Made by a program: the position numbers and the translations under genes. A stretch of 47,193 nt of DNA, taken from the NCBI GenBank assembly GCA_018644665.1, contig JABGQA010000129.1, positions 1-47,193 on the forward strand, written 5' to 3'. Positions 25,296-32,757 of this stretch are shown one piece after another; position 1 is the stretch's first letter; every line of letters begins with the position of its first letter. Source of the stretch: Candidatus Poribacteria bacterium. Its GTDB lineage: Bacteria; Poribacteria; WGA-4E; GCA-2687025. A model generated the notes under the pieces. It was not told the origin of the DNA. It did no database searches and saw only the letters and a list, made by a program, of their open reading frames with translations.

Positions 25296-25790
25296 CTAGA
25301 TCTGCAGCGCGACCGTCACTACACCGTCCGCGAGCGTGGCCGGGTAACGCTTGAGCGGGTCCTTCGCCGGGCCCCCGTTCGGCACACCTTCGAGGTCGAA
25401 TCGAGACTTGTGGCAGGGACACGCGAAGTCGTTGGCCGCGGGGTCGTACTTCGTCGCGCAGTTCTTGTGCGAGCACACGTTGTTGAGCGCAATCACCGTG
25501 TCGTCCGACTGCCGCACCACGAAGAAGTCGAAGTCCTCCTGCTTCACGCGGAGGACGCCGCCCACCTTGCTCAGTTCCGGCGCGTCCCCCAGGGCCACGA
25601 CGTACCGTGGGCCATCGGGCAGAGGCGTGCTCGCTGCGGCCGCCCCCGTGCCAGCGCTCGCCGCGCCACCTGCGCAGCCGGCAACGGCAACAGTCACCGC
25701 GACACCACCGGCGACGAGGCCCGCCTGGTCGATGAAGTCGCGCCGCGACAGTGAACGGTCGAGGGCGTCAGCCAATATAGGCGTGGTCAT
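25296..25790 (-). CDS. Exported Rieske [2Fe-2S] protein with Tat and lipobox-like signal
   Basis: 164-residue protein. The N-terminus has a twin-arginine motif (SLSRRDFI, Arg16-Arg17) before a hydrophobic stretch ending Ala-Val-Ala-Gly-Cys39, which looks like a lipobox, so it may be a Tat-exported lipoprotein, or Cys39 may be cut off with the signal. The Rieske domain has Cys106-Ser-His108-x2-Cys111 and Cys124-Pro-Cys126-His127, with both disulfide cysteines kept, as in high-potential quinol-oxidase-type Rieske proteins. It could replace or supplement the Rieske subunit at 5.5 kb, or serve another oxidase. ATG 25790; the gene is 30 bases after rpsR on the same strand. Confidence 0.87.
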   Translation of the reverse strand: MTTPILADALDRSLSRRDFIDQAGLVAGGVAVTVAVAGCAGGAASAGTGAAAASTPLPDGPRYVVALGDAPELSKVGGVLRVKQEDFDFFVVRQSDDTVIALNNVCSHKNCATKYDPAANDFACPCHKSRFDLEGVPNGGPAKDPLKRYPATLADGVVTVALQI

Positions 25791-25820
25791 ACGGAATCCA
25801 GTTGGGTTGGCCGTACGGCC

Positions 25821-26084
25821 TTACTGCACCGCGAAGGGTATCAACGCCAGTTGCCGCGCGCGTTTGATCGCGACATCTAGCTTCCGCTGGCCCTTGGCCG
25901 AAAGGTATGTCGTACGGCGCGGACGGATCTTGGCGGAATCCGTGATGTACTGGCGTATGAACGACAGGTTCTTATAGTCTATCTGTCGTTCCAGCTCTTC
26001 GATCTGTTCCTTCGTCAGGCGCCTCCGGCGCCGCAGATTACGCACTGTGTCCGAGTCTCCGTTGGGTATCTTCGCCGACCACAT
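25821..26084 (-). CDS. rpsR: 30S ribosomal protein S18 (bS18)
   Basis: Ribosomal protein of the small-subunit platform, partner of S6. The 87-residue protein has the S18 core: IDYKNLSFIRQYITDSAKIRPRR (split here as DYKNL and KIRPRRTTYLSAKGQRKL) and the C-terminal IKRARQLALIPF, as in all bS18. A basic RRRRRL stretch precedes the core. ATG 26084 is preferred; an in-frame TTG at 26126 would add residues without S18 similarity. In most bacteria rpsR lies between ssb and rplI or next to rpsF; here those genes are at 40.7-42.4 kb without it, and rpsR follows rpoZ by 60 bases instead. Confidence 0.94.
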   Translation of the reverse strand: MWSAKIPNGDSDTVRNLRRRRRLTKEQIEELERQIDYKNLSFIRQYITDSAKIRPRRTTYLSAKGQRKLDVAIKRARQLALIPFAVQ

Positions 26085-26144
26085 AGAGCCGCCACGCCAG
26101 AGGGATTCTAGCGCGGCTGGCGACAATCTGTCAACGCGCGTCGC

Positions 26145-26561
26145 CTAGTCGACGTCGTCGAAGTTCGCGGCCATATCGTCGCCACCGCCTGCGTCGTCGT
26201 CGGCGTATTCATCGAACAACGCGGCGACATCCTCGTCGGTCTCGTCGTCGAACGGCACATCCGTATCCGACAGCGCAGGTCGAGGCAGGATCACCTCGTA
26301 GCTGAGTCTGCCTTCGATGAGTTCCAGCAGCGCCTGCGTCGTGGGCTTCTTGGCCTGCTTCGCGGCCTCACCGACAGGCAGGTCGCGCTCATTGAGCACG
26401 CGGGCGCGCTGCGCCGCGACGTTAACCGCCAGATACTTGTTGGGAATCCTGGCGATCACGTCTTCCACGTAGATCTCCGGTTCGAACCGGCCGGGACGCG
26501 TACGGGGCTTCTTCGCGGCGACCGGCTCGAGAATCGGTAGGGTCTGGTCGGTGTCGCTCAT
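26145..26561 (-). CDS. rpoZ: RNA polymerase omega subunit (RpoZ) with acidic tail
   Basis: Omega subunit, which helps fold and hold the beta' subunit. The core is seen at residues 30-95: RIPNKYLAVNVAAQRARVL, then GEAAKQAKKPTTQALLELIEGRLSYEV, the motifs shared by omega and eukaryotic RPB6. After residue 95 there is an extra acidic tail of about 43 residues (DDETDEDVAALFDEYADDD) that normal omegas (70-100 residues) lack; total length is 138. ATG 26561 overlaps the gmk stop by 4 bases (ATGA), and AGGAG lies 9 bases upstream. gmk-rpoZ order is common and supports the call. Confidence 0.88.
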   Translation of the reverse strand: MSDTDQTLPILEPVAAKKPRTRPGRFEPEIYVEDVIARIPNKYLAVNVAAQRARVLNERDLPVGEAAKQAKKPTTQALLELIEGRLSYEVILPRPALSDTDVPFDDETDEDVAALFDEYADDDAGGGDDMAANFDDVD

Positions 26562-27253
26562 CGTGTATGCTCCTGGGTGTCGCTGGGGCCGTCTCCGGCA
26601 TGGAATCCAGACAGCGATATGGCATGCCGTGTCGTCAAACGGCGTCGATCTGCTTCGATGACGGCCTCTATCACGTCGACGGTTTCTGTTAGCTGGTCCT
26701 CGTGGTTCACGATCGCGTAGTCGTACATGCTGCCGCGTTGGATCTCCGCGGTGGCGGCCTGTAGTCGCCGCTCGCGGGCGTCGGCCGTCTCGGTGTCCCG
26801 GAATTCGAGCCGTCTGCGCAACGTCTGCATATCCGGCGGAAGTATGAACACGAGCAGGGCCTCCGGGTAGCGCGCGCGGACCTGGGCGCCTCCCTGCACA
26901 TCAATCTCCAGCACGATGTCCTCGCCCTGCTCGCGCGCACGCTCGACCGTAGACCGCAACGTGCCGTAGCAGTGGGACCGGTAGCGGGCCCACTCGGCGA
27001 ATGCCCCCGCATCGACCCGTCGCATGAACTCGTCGCCACCGAGGAAGTGGTAGTCGACACCATCCTCCTCCCCTGTGCGCGGCCGCCTTGTCGTCGCGGA
27101 CACCGACCGTCGGATCGTGCGGCGAGCGCACAACTCACGCACCGCCTCTGTCTTACCCGCGCCGGATGGCCCCGAGATGACCAACAGTAGAGGCCGCTCT
27201 TCGAAGGACCATGCGGTGTCGGCCGATGGCTGGCCAGCGTTGACCCCGGTCAT
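26558..27253 (-). CDS. gmk: Guanylate kinase
   Basis: Phosphorylates GMP to GDP with ATP. P-loop GPSGAGKT at 28-35, GMP-binding Arg/Tyr block SVSATTRRPRTGEEDGVDYHFL, and the segment DIVLEIDVQGGAQVR with the Lid region. The 231-residue length is typical apart from a 20-residue lead sequence and a C-terminal tail of similar size. ATG 27253 overlaps the stop of yicC by 4 bases (ATGA), and the gmk stop overlaps the rpoZ start in the same way, so the three are translationally linked. The yicC-gmk-rpoZ order is widely conserved. Confidence 0.95.
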   Translation of the reverse strand: MTGVNAGQPSADTAWSFEERPLLLVISGPSGAGKTEAVRELCARRTIRRSVSATTRRPRTGEEDGVDYHFLGGDEFMRRVDAGAFAEWARYRSHCYGTLRSTVERAREQGEDIVLEIDVQGGAQVRARYPEALLVFILPPDMQTLRRRLEFRDTETADARERRLQAATAEIQRGSMYDYAIVNHEDQLTETVDVIEAVIEADRRRLTTRHAISLSGFHAGDGPSDTQEHTR

Positions 27254-28134
27254 TCGACGTTCTGCACCTGCTCGCGCAGGCGCTCGATTTCGGTCTTGAG
27301 GTCCACACACAGGGACATGACCTGCCCGTCGACTGCCTTCGACGCGATGGTGTTCGCCTCGCGGTTGAGTTCCTGCAAGAGGAAGTCCATCTTCCGACCG
27401 ACTTGCCCTTCCTCAACTAGGAACGCTTCGAACTGGTCGCAATGACTCCCGAGGCGAGTCAACTCCTCCGCAACGTCAGCGCGCTCGGCGATCAACCCCG
27501 CCTCAACGACAATCCGGCTCTCGTCCGCCTGATAGCTGTGGCTGGCGAGCAACTCCTCGATACGTCGGGTCACGCGATCGACCTGCCGCGCCATCATGTC
27601 CGCGGTGTAGGGGATGATGACCTCGCGGAGATGCCTAATCGCCGACAGCCGCTCGCTCAGCTCGGCCCGGAGAGATTCGCCTTCCCGCGCCCGCATCTCA
27701 TCGAGGGACTCCCAAGCCGTGGTCACGCCCTCTTGCAGCAGACCCCAGCGTTCGCCCTCGTCCACGTCCGGCGCGTCCACCGTCAGCACGCCCGGGAATA
27801 GCAGCACCGACTCCACACTCACAGCCCCGGCGACGCCGTGCCTCACCGCCAGCGCGCGAGCGCTACGCTCCACCTCGCGCGCAAGCGCGTGGTTCACGCG
27901 AGTAACCGGCCGGCCGGCGCCCTCACTCCGCTGGAACGATGCATGCACATGGATCTGGCCGCGCGCTCCCCACCCCTTTATCTCGGTCGACACGGCGGGT
28001 TCGAATTGCGCGAATTCGCTTGGAAGGCTCGTGGATACCTGGCAGTACCGGTGGTTCACCGACCGGATCTCCGTGGTGAGCGAGCCGATGTTCGAGCTCC
28101 TCTCGCTCCGGCCGAACCCAGTCATGCTTCGCAT
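27250..28134 (-). CDS. yicC: YicC-family endoribonuclease
   Basis: Member of the YicC/YloC RNase family, which in E. coli cuts some small RNAs. The 294-residue protein starts with the family signature RSMTGFGRSE and has the conserved blocks EIRSVNHRYCQVS and, near the end, QVGRKMDFLLQELNREANTIASKA, with acidic metal-binding residues. ATG 28134 has GGAG 6 bases upstream; a GTG two codons earlier has no spaced site. First gene of the yicC-gmk-rpoZ-rpsR unit, with a strong promoter at 28185-28213. Confidence 0.92.
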   Translation of the reverse strand: MRSMTGFGRSERSSNIGSLTTEIRSVNHRYCQVSTSLPSEFAQFEPAVSTEIKGWGARGQIHVHASFQRSEGAGRPVTRVNHALAREVERSARALAVRHGVAGAVSVESVLLFPGVLTVDAPDVDEGERWGLLQEGVTTAWESLDEMRAREGESLRAELSERLSAIRHLREVIIPYTADMMARQVDRVTRRIEELLASHSYQADESRIVVEAGLIAERADVAEELTRLGSHCDQFEAFLVEEGQVGRKMDFLLQELNREANTIASKAVDGQVMSLCVDLKTEIERLREQVQNVE

Positions 28135-28184
28135 CAGCACTCCGCAGCCGAGGGGAACCGGGCCCTATACCACCAGCGTATCCT

Positions 28185-28213
28185 ATTGTAGAGCGTGCGT
28201 GCCAGGAGGTCAA
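28185..28213 (-). promoter_or_regulatory. Promoter of the yicC-gmk-rpoZ-rpsR operon
   Basis: TTGACC (28208-28213) and TACAAT (28185-28190) on the minus strand with exactly 17 bases between: 5 of 6 matches at each box. It gives a leader of about 44 bases before yicC. Confidence 0.7.
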
Positions 28214-28832
28214 CCGCGCGGCATACTCAGCTCGCGGTGGTGTCAGCGCCACTCGCTGTAGCCATAGGCCGGAGCGATCGACGCGGCTCGCGTCGAAGCG
28301 TTTACGGTGTGTCCCTTCGCGCGAGGCCGCAACCTCTGGCGACGGCCCCGCAGCATGGGGCGGACCTCTGCCTTCCAGTTCACGTCGCCGCACTTCGGAC
28401 ATGATCTCGGTCGCGCCGCAACAACGCGCGGGGCTCGTAATCATCGGCGCAGCACATGTCCGCGACGGCAGATGTTCACGCAGCTTGACCAGCGTAGCTA
28501 GCCGTGACCTCCCACCTCGACGGCCGCCGAACCTGACTCGTCGTGCCGGTCGACCACCGCGGCCCACACCTATCTACGTGTTCAGAGGCCCCGTCGCGCG
28601 CCTTGATGGGGTCACGTCGCATCCGCGGGGATGGCCCGGGAGGGACGTCTGCGCGATACGCCCGCTTCCCGCGGACCTCCTATACTCGGCCCCCAATCCG
28701 AGCCGCAGTGCAAGCGCCGATGCGCCATGCCGATACGACCGAGGAAGCGCCATCTCGACGACTCCCGCGCGCCGGTGTTCCTTGCAGGTTCCCATCACCA
28801 TCGCCGGTAGCGGTACCAATCCGGGCCTCTCG
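28214..28832. other. Intergenic region without a recognised gene
   Basis: About 620 bases between the divergent yicC and oxidoreductase promoters. The open frames here have no recognisable domain and poor codon texture. I looked for tRNA, tmRNA, signal-recognition RNA and RNase P RNA signatures on both strands and found none. Short G+C-rich inverted repeats occur but no large hairpin stands out. It may hold an unrecognised small RNA or the remains of a lost gene. Confidence 0.5.
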
Positions 28833-28862
28833 TTGCCGCTTTCGGGGGCGCCGTGTTAGGAT
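28833..28862 (+). promoter_or_regulatory. Putative promoter of the oxidoreductase-tmk unit
   Basis: TTGCCG (28833-28838) and TAGGAT (28857-28862), 18 bases apart. Transcription would start near 28869, about 80 bases before the ATG at 28948. Confidence 0.45.
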
Positions 28863-28947
28863 TTCGGGCTAGTGCGACCGACTTGATCCCGCGCGTTGGC
28901 ACGCCGCAAGCACATGCCGGTCTAGTCAAGTACACGGAGATGCGATC

Positions 28948-30123
28948 ATGCCACTCGGCAGGAAGATTCGATACGGAATGGTGGGCGGAGGCCCCGGGGC
29001 TTTCATCGGCGGCGTACACCGCAAGGCAGCCGCCCTGGACGGCGAGATCGATCTGGTCGCCGGAGCGTTTTCATCGGACCCGGAGAAGTCGCGCGAGCAG
29101 GGCGCGGAACTGTTTCTCGATCCGGGCCGTGTGTACGACTCGTACGCCGAGATGGCCGAGAAGGAAGCGGCGCTCCCTGAAGGCGAGCGCATCGACTTCG
29201 TCTCGATCGTAACGCCTAACCACGTGCACTTCGGCCCTGCCAAGACGTTCATCGAAGCCGGGTTCCACGTCGTCTGCGACAAGCCGATGACGACGACGCT
29301 CGAAGACTCCGAAGAGCTGTGCCGGCTCGTCGCGAAGCACGACACCGTCTTCGCGCTGACGCACAACTACACCGGCTACCCGATGGTCAAGCAGGCGCGC
29401 GAACTCGTACGCGATGGCGAGCTTGGCACGGTGCGCAAGATCGTGGTCGAGTATCCGCAAGGGTGGCTCGCGACACTGCTGGAGGCCGACGGCGCGAAGC
29501 AGGCCGTGTGGCGTACGGACCCCAAGCAGGCGGGCGTCTCGTCGTGCATCGGCGACATCGGGTCACACGCGGAGAACCTGGCGCACTACATCACCGACCT
29601 GCAGATGGAAGAGATCTGCGCCGACATGACGACGTTCGTCGACGGGCGCCTGCTCGAGGACGATGGCAACATCCTCGTGCACTACGAGGGTGGAGCGCGC
29701 GGCGTGCTGTACGCGTCGCAGGTGTCCGTCGGTGAGGAGAACAGCCTTCGCATCCGGGTGTACGGCACGAAGGCGTCGCTCGAATGGCAGCAAGAGAACC
29801 CGAACTACCTCTACGTGCGGTACCCGGACGGGCCTGAGCGCATTTGGAAGCGCGGGAACGACTACCTGGCCGAGATCGCGCAGAACAGCTCGCGCATCCC
29901 GTCGGGGCATCCAGAAGCATTCCTCGAAGCGTTCGCGAACATCTACGTCAACGCCACACGCACGATGGCCGCAAAGCTGTCCGGCGAGGCACCCGGCAAG
30001 TTCGACACGGACTTCCCAACGGTGCAGGACGGAGCCAGAGGCGTGCACTTCATTCACACAGCCGTGCAGAGCGGCGCGAGCGACGCCAAGTGGGTCGACT
30101 GCACGTACACGCCACCGTCGTGA
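28948..30123 (+). CDS. Gfo/Idh/MocA family oxidoreductase (long form)
   Basis: 391-residue NAD(P)-dependent oxidoreductase. Rossmann start YGMVGGGPGAFIGGVHR (nucleotide loop near 12-17), strand IVTPNHVHFG, catalytic Lys in the motif CDKPMTTTLE (EKP variant), and the substrate-domain motif GDIGSHAENLAHYI with His. The layout, longer than the member at 6.8 kb, fits inositol or sugar dehydrogenases of about 390 residues. CGGAGA precedes ATG 28948 at a good distance. tmk starts 33 bases downstream, so the two may share a transcript despite unrelated functions. The substrate is unknown; a link to the iolB/iolC genes is possible only by analogy. Confidence 0.87.
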   Translation: MPLGRKIRYGMVGGGPGAFIGGVHRKAAALDGEIDLVAGAFSSDPEKSREQGAELFLDPGRVYDSYAEMAEKEAALPEGERIDFVSIVTPNHVHFGPAKTFIEAGFHVVCDKPMTTTLEDSEELCRLVAKHDTVFALTHNYTGYPMVKQARELVRDGELGTVRKIVVEYPQGWLATLLEADGAKQAVWRTDPKQAGVSSCIGDIGSHAENLAHYITDLQMEEICADMTTFVDGRLLEDDGNILVHYEGGARGVLYASQVSVGEENSLRIRVYGTKASLEWQQENPNYLYVRYPDGPERIWKRGNDYLAEIAQNSSRIPSGHPEAFLEAFANIYVNATRTMAAKLSGEAPGKFDTDFPTVQDGARGVHFIHTAVQSGASDAKWVDCTYTPPS

Positions 30124-30156
30124 CATGCCGCGACGCGCAAGAGCAACGGAGCCTAG

Positions 30157-30810
30157 ATGAGAGCTAAGGCGCGCCCGTGGCCGGGCTGGTTCATCACGTT
30201 CGAGGGCGGCGACGGAGCCGGAAAGACCGTGCAGTTGCGAGCGCTGGCGGCCTTCCTGCGCAAGAACCGGCAGACCGTCATCGAGACGCGCGAGCCTGGA
30301 GGCAGCCGACTGTCCGAGGCGGTTCGAGAACTCGTGCTCGACGCAGACCACGACAACATGTCCGCGCGCGCGGAGTTGCTGCTGATGCTCGCCGCGCGCG
30401 CGCAGCACGTCGAGGAGACGATCCGACCGGCGCTCGACGCGGGCTCGGTCGTCCTGTGCGACCGCTTCGGCGACGCGACATACGCGTACCAGCACGGGGG
30501 TCGCGGTCTCGACAAGACCGCCGTGACGAGCATGCACGAGTTCGCCGCGGACGGCTGCACGCCGGATCTGACGTTCTTGCTCGACCTGGACCCGGAAGCG
30601 GCGAAGGGCCGCATGGCCGCGCGACCGGGACAGACGACGCGGATAGACGCCGAGAAGACGCCCTTCCACACGCGTGTGCGACAGGCCTACTTGGATGTCG
30701 CGAAGCGCGAGCCGAAGCGCTTCCGGGTGTTGGACGCGTCGCGATCGGTAGGGATCATCCAGGACCGGATACAGACGGCGCTTAAGCAGCAGGGCGTGTT
30801 CGGCCGGTGA
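30157..30810 (+). CDS. tmk: Thymidylate kinase
   Basis: Phosphorylates dTMP to dTDP. P-loop GGDGAGKT (17-24), the substrate motif TREPGGSRLSEAVREL, the DRF motif CDRFGDATYAYQHGGRGLD and a C-terminal lid region (RMAARPG...RID). 217 residues is normal. CGGAG lies 7-8 bases before ATG 30157. The gene ends six bases before the convergent HPr gene. Confidence 0.95.
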   Translation: MRAKARPWPGWFITFEGGDGAGKTVQLRALAAFLRKNRQTVIETREPGGSRLSEAVRELVLDADHDNMSARAELLLMLAARAQHVEETIRPALDAGSVVLCDRFGDATYAYQHGGRGLDKTAVTSMHEFAADGCTPDLTFLLDLDPEAAKGRMAARPGQTTRIDAEKTPFHTRVRQAYLDVAKREPKRFRVLDASRSVGIIQDRIQTALKQQGVFGR

Positions 30811-30811
30811 G

Positions 30812-30829
30812 CGACGTCAGGGGGCGTCG
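30812..30829. terminator. Small hairpin at the convergent tmk-HPr junction
   Basis: CGACG (30812-30816) and CGTCG (30825-30829) around an 8-base loop, just after the tmk stop and over the HPr stop. Short and without a T-run, so weak. Confidence 0.25.
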
Positions 30830-31092
30830 AACTTCTCCCCGAAACGACGCGCCAGGCATGCCACGGCCGCTTGGGCGTCGTCGCCGTTCGCGCTGAGTTC
30901 GAGTTCCGTGCCGCATGGCGCGGCCAGCAGGGCTAGGCTCATTACGCTCTTGGCGTTGGCAGCGACCTTCCCGCGGCGTAGGAACACGTCCGCCGTAAAC
31001 GCCGATGCTTCCCGCGCGAGCAAGCTGGCAACGTGGAGGTGCAGCCCTCTCTCGTTCAGCACCACTACCTGTGTCGCGTGATCGGCTGCCAT
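30817..31092 (-). CDS. HPr-family phosphocarrier protein
   Basis: 91-residue HPr-like protein. The phosphorylatable His is kept (His18 in RGLHLHVAS), and the regulatory Ser is kept (Ser49 in AKSVMSLALL), matching the site phosphorylated by HprK, which is encoded 15 bases upstream. The active-site Arg of HPr (Arg17 in GLHARPA) is replaced by His20, and the following Pro by Val, so phosphate transfer may be changed. No PTS enzyme I or II gene is in the window. ATG 31092 follows GAGGCGAG closely. Likely the NPr-like member of a nitrogen-PTS set, a regulatory rather than sugar-transport protein. Confidence 0.88.
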   Translation of the reverse strand: MAADHATQVVVLNERGLHLHVASLLAREASAFTADVFLRRGKVAANAKSVMSLALLAAPCGTELELSANGDDAQAAVACLARRFGEKFDAP

Positions 31093-31106
31093 CTCGCCTC
31101 GTTCGC

Positions 31107-32093
31107 CTAGAAGTCCGCCTGATCGTCCCAGTCACCGAACGGCGCCGAGCCGGGCTCCTGGCCAGACTCGATCTGTCGTAGGAGCGCCTCGTCGAACTCG
31201 CGGGCGGCGTAATGGCCCATACGCCTAGCCAGGAAATCCATCGTGGCCACCTCGACCAACACGGCGGGGCTGCGTCCGGCGCGCACGGGCACGCGGACGT
31301 GCGGCAGCATCTCGCCCATGAGCATGACCTCTTCCTGGTCGAGGCCAGTGCGACCCTCGTCGTTGTACTCGTCGGGGCCGACGAGGGTGGCGACGAGCCC
31401 GACGCGCTTATGGCTGCGCACGGCGGTGACGCCGAAGATCGTCACCACGCTGATGATGCCGATACCGCGCACCTCCATGTAGTACTTCAGCGGGTGCGCC
31501 GACGTTCCGACCACGCGATGGCCAGTGATGTGCTTCAGCACGACGCTGTCGTCGGCCACGAACCGATGCCCGCGCTTCACGAGTTCCAACATGCACTCGC
31601 TCTTACCGATGCCGCTCTTGCCCTGTATAAGGACGCCCACGCCGTACACTTCGGCGAGGTTCGCGTGCAGCACCTCGGAGGGGCCGAACTCCTCTTCGAG
31701 GTACACGATCGTGCGAGCTATGAATGAGCCGGTGGGCATCTTCGTCGACAGCACGGCCGTGCCCGCGCGACGGCTCTCCTCGACGAGTTCCGCGGGCGGC
31801 TCCAGACCGCGCGTGACGACGACACAGGGCATGTCCGCGTCGAGCATCTGCCGGAATATCTCGCCACGCCGCGCCGGCGCCAGATCCGAAACGTACGCGA
31901 TCTCCTGCTGTCCGAGCACCTGCATCTGCCGCGCGTCGAAGTGCCGGAAATAGCCGGCAAGCGTGAGGCCCGGCCGCGAGACCTGAGGCGTCGTAAGTTC
32001 CTTGTCGAGGCCTTCGCCGCCGCTCACCAGGCACAAGGAGAGCTCATACTGCATCCGCAGGAACCACTTGTGCACGGTCATTCTGCTAGGCAT
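31107..32093 (-). CDS. hprK: HPr kinase/phosphorylase HprK
   Basis: Phosphorylates and dephosphorylates the regulatory Ser of HPr. The C-terminal half has Walker A GKSGIGKS (158-165), KRGHRFVADD just after it, and the HprK signature EVRGIGIISVVTIFGVTAV. The N-terminal half (to about 130) is the usual poorly conserved domain. The start is uncertain: ATG 32093 (used), ATG 32081 and GTG 32099 are all in frame and none has a strong ribosome binding site. It follows hpf by 36 bases and precedes the HPr gene by 14, giving a matched kinase-substrate pair. Confidence 0.93.
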   Translation of the reverse strand: MPSRMTVHKWFLRMQYELSLCLVSGGEGLDKELTTPQVSRPGLTLAGYFRHFDARQMQVLGQQEIAYVSDLAPARRGEIFRQMLDADMPCVVVTRGLEPPAELVEESRRAGTAVLSTKMPTGSFIARTIVYLEEEFGPSEVLHANLAEVYGVGVLIQGKSGIGKSECMLELVKRGHRFVADDSVVLKHITGHRVVGTSAHPLKYYMEVRGIGIISVVTIFGVTAVRSHKRVGLVATLVGPDEYNDEGRTGLDQEEVMLMGEMLPHVRVPVRAGRSPAVLVEVATMDFLARRMGHYAAREFDEALLRQIESGQEPGSAPFGDWDDQADF

Positions 32094-32129
32094 AGGCACT
32101 CGCTCGCGCGTAGGGGCGGACGTGTCCGC

Positions 32130-32675
32130 TTACGGATGTATCCAGCCGACAGTGTCCGCGCCGTGCTTGAACACGACGTTCACGTCGTCGGTCTTGGCGT
32201 TCCGGAACGTGATGAAGTCGTCGTCGGACATGTCCAACTGCAGCGCGGCTTCTTCGACGCTCATCGGCTTCGCGTAGAAAAGGTTCGGCGCCGGCACGAT
32301 CTCGAGCGGGGCCTCCTCGCCCTCGCCGGGGATGTCCGGCAGGTCGGGCAGATCCTCAGCCACCCTTGGCGCTCTTGGACGTCTCCGGCTGTCCTGTATG
32401 CGATCCTTGTGCCGCCGCACCTGACGCTGCACCTTCGAGAACGTGGCGTCCACGGCCACAGACACGGAGTCGGCAAGGTGCGTCTCCGCGTGGAACGACG
32501 CCCTCTTGCCAAACACTGTCATCTCCGCCGTGAATCGTCCCTTCGATTCCTCGATGGCGATGACAGCGTCGCTGATGTCGAAGCCGATGTCGGCCAGCGA
32601 CTCGGCGCGTTCCAAGATGTCCTCGCGGGCGCGCTCCGGGAGATCGAAGCGACGCGCGTGCAGTTCAATGTGCAT
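32130..32675 (-). CDS. hpf: Ribosome hibernation-promoting factor, long form
   Basis: Stationary-phase protein that binds the small subunit decoding region and drives formation of inactive 100S ribosomes. Residues 1-100 are the S30AE domain (MHIELHARRFDLPERAREDILERAE). After a linker, residues 125-181 are the C-terminal dimerisation domain of long HPF (AKPMSVEEAALQLDMSDDDFITFRNA, then NVVFKHGADTVGWIHP), so a single long-form factor is expected. ATG 32675 has a perfect GGAGG 6 bases upstream. It follows rpoN as in many bacteria. Confidence 0.94.
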   Translation of the reverse strand: MHIELHARRFDLPERAREDILERAESLADIGFDISDAVIAIEESKGRFTAEMTVFGKRASFHAETHLADSVSVAVDATFSKVQRQVRRHKDRIQDSRRRPRAPRVAEDLPDLPDIPGEGEEAPLEIVPAPNLFYAKPMSVEEAALQLDMSDDDFITFRNAKTDDVNVVFKHGADTVGWIHP

Positions 32676-32757
32676 GTCTGCCTCCGTGGAGTGACCGGCG
32701 TCGCGGCCTGTGCCCAATGAATAGGCCCCGCAGGCGCGGCCGACAACCGGGTCGCGG

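Noticed and set aside
28214..28832. Possible RNase P RNA, tmRNA or signal-recognition RNA
   Set aside because: None of the conserved core sequences of these RNAs was found on either strand.
28401..28859. 152-codon plus frame in the gap after yicC
   Set aside because: Pro/Arg/Ser-rich, no domain, no ribosome binding site, and runs through the promoter-like pair at 28833-28862.
29563..30669. 368-codon minus-strand frame across the oxidoreductase and tmk
   Set aside because: It spans two clear plus-strand genes and shows no domain.
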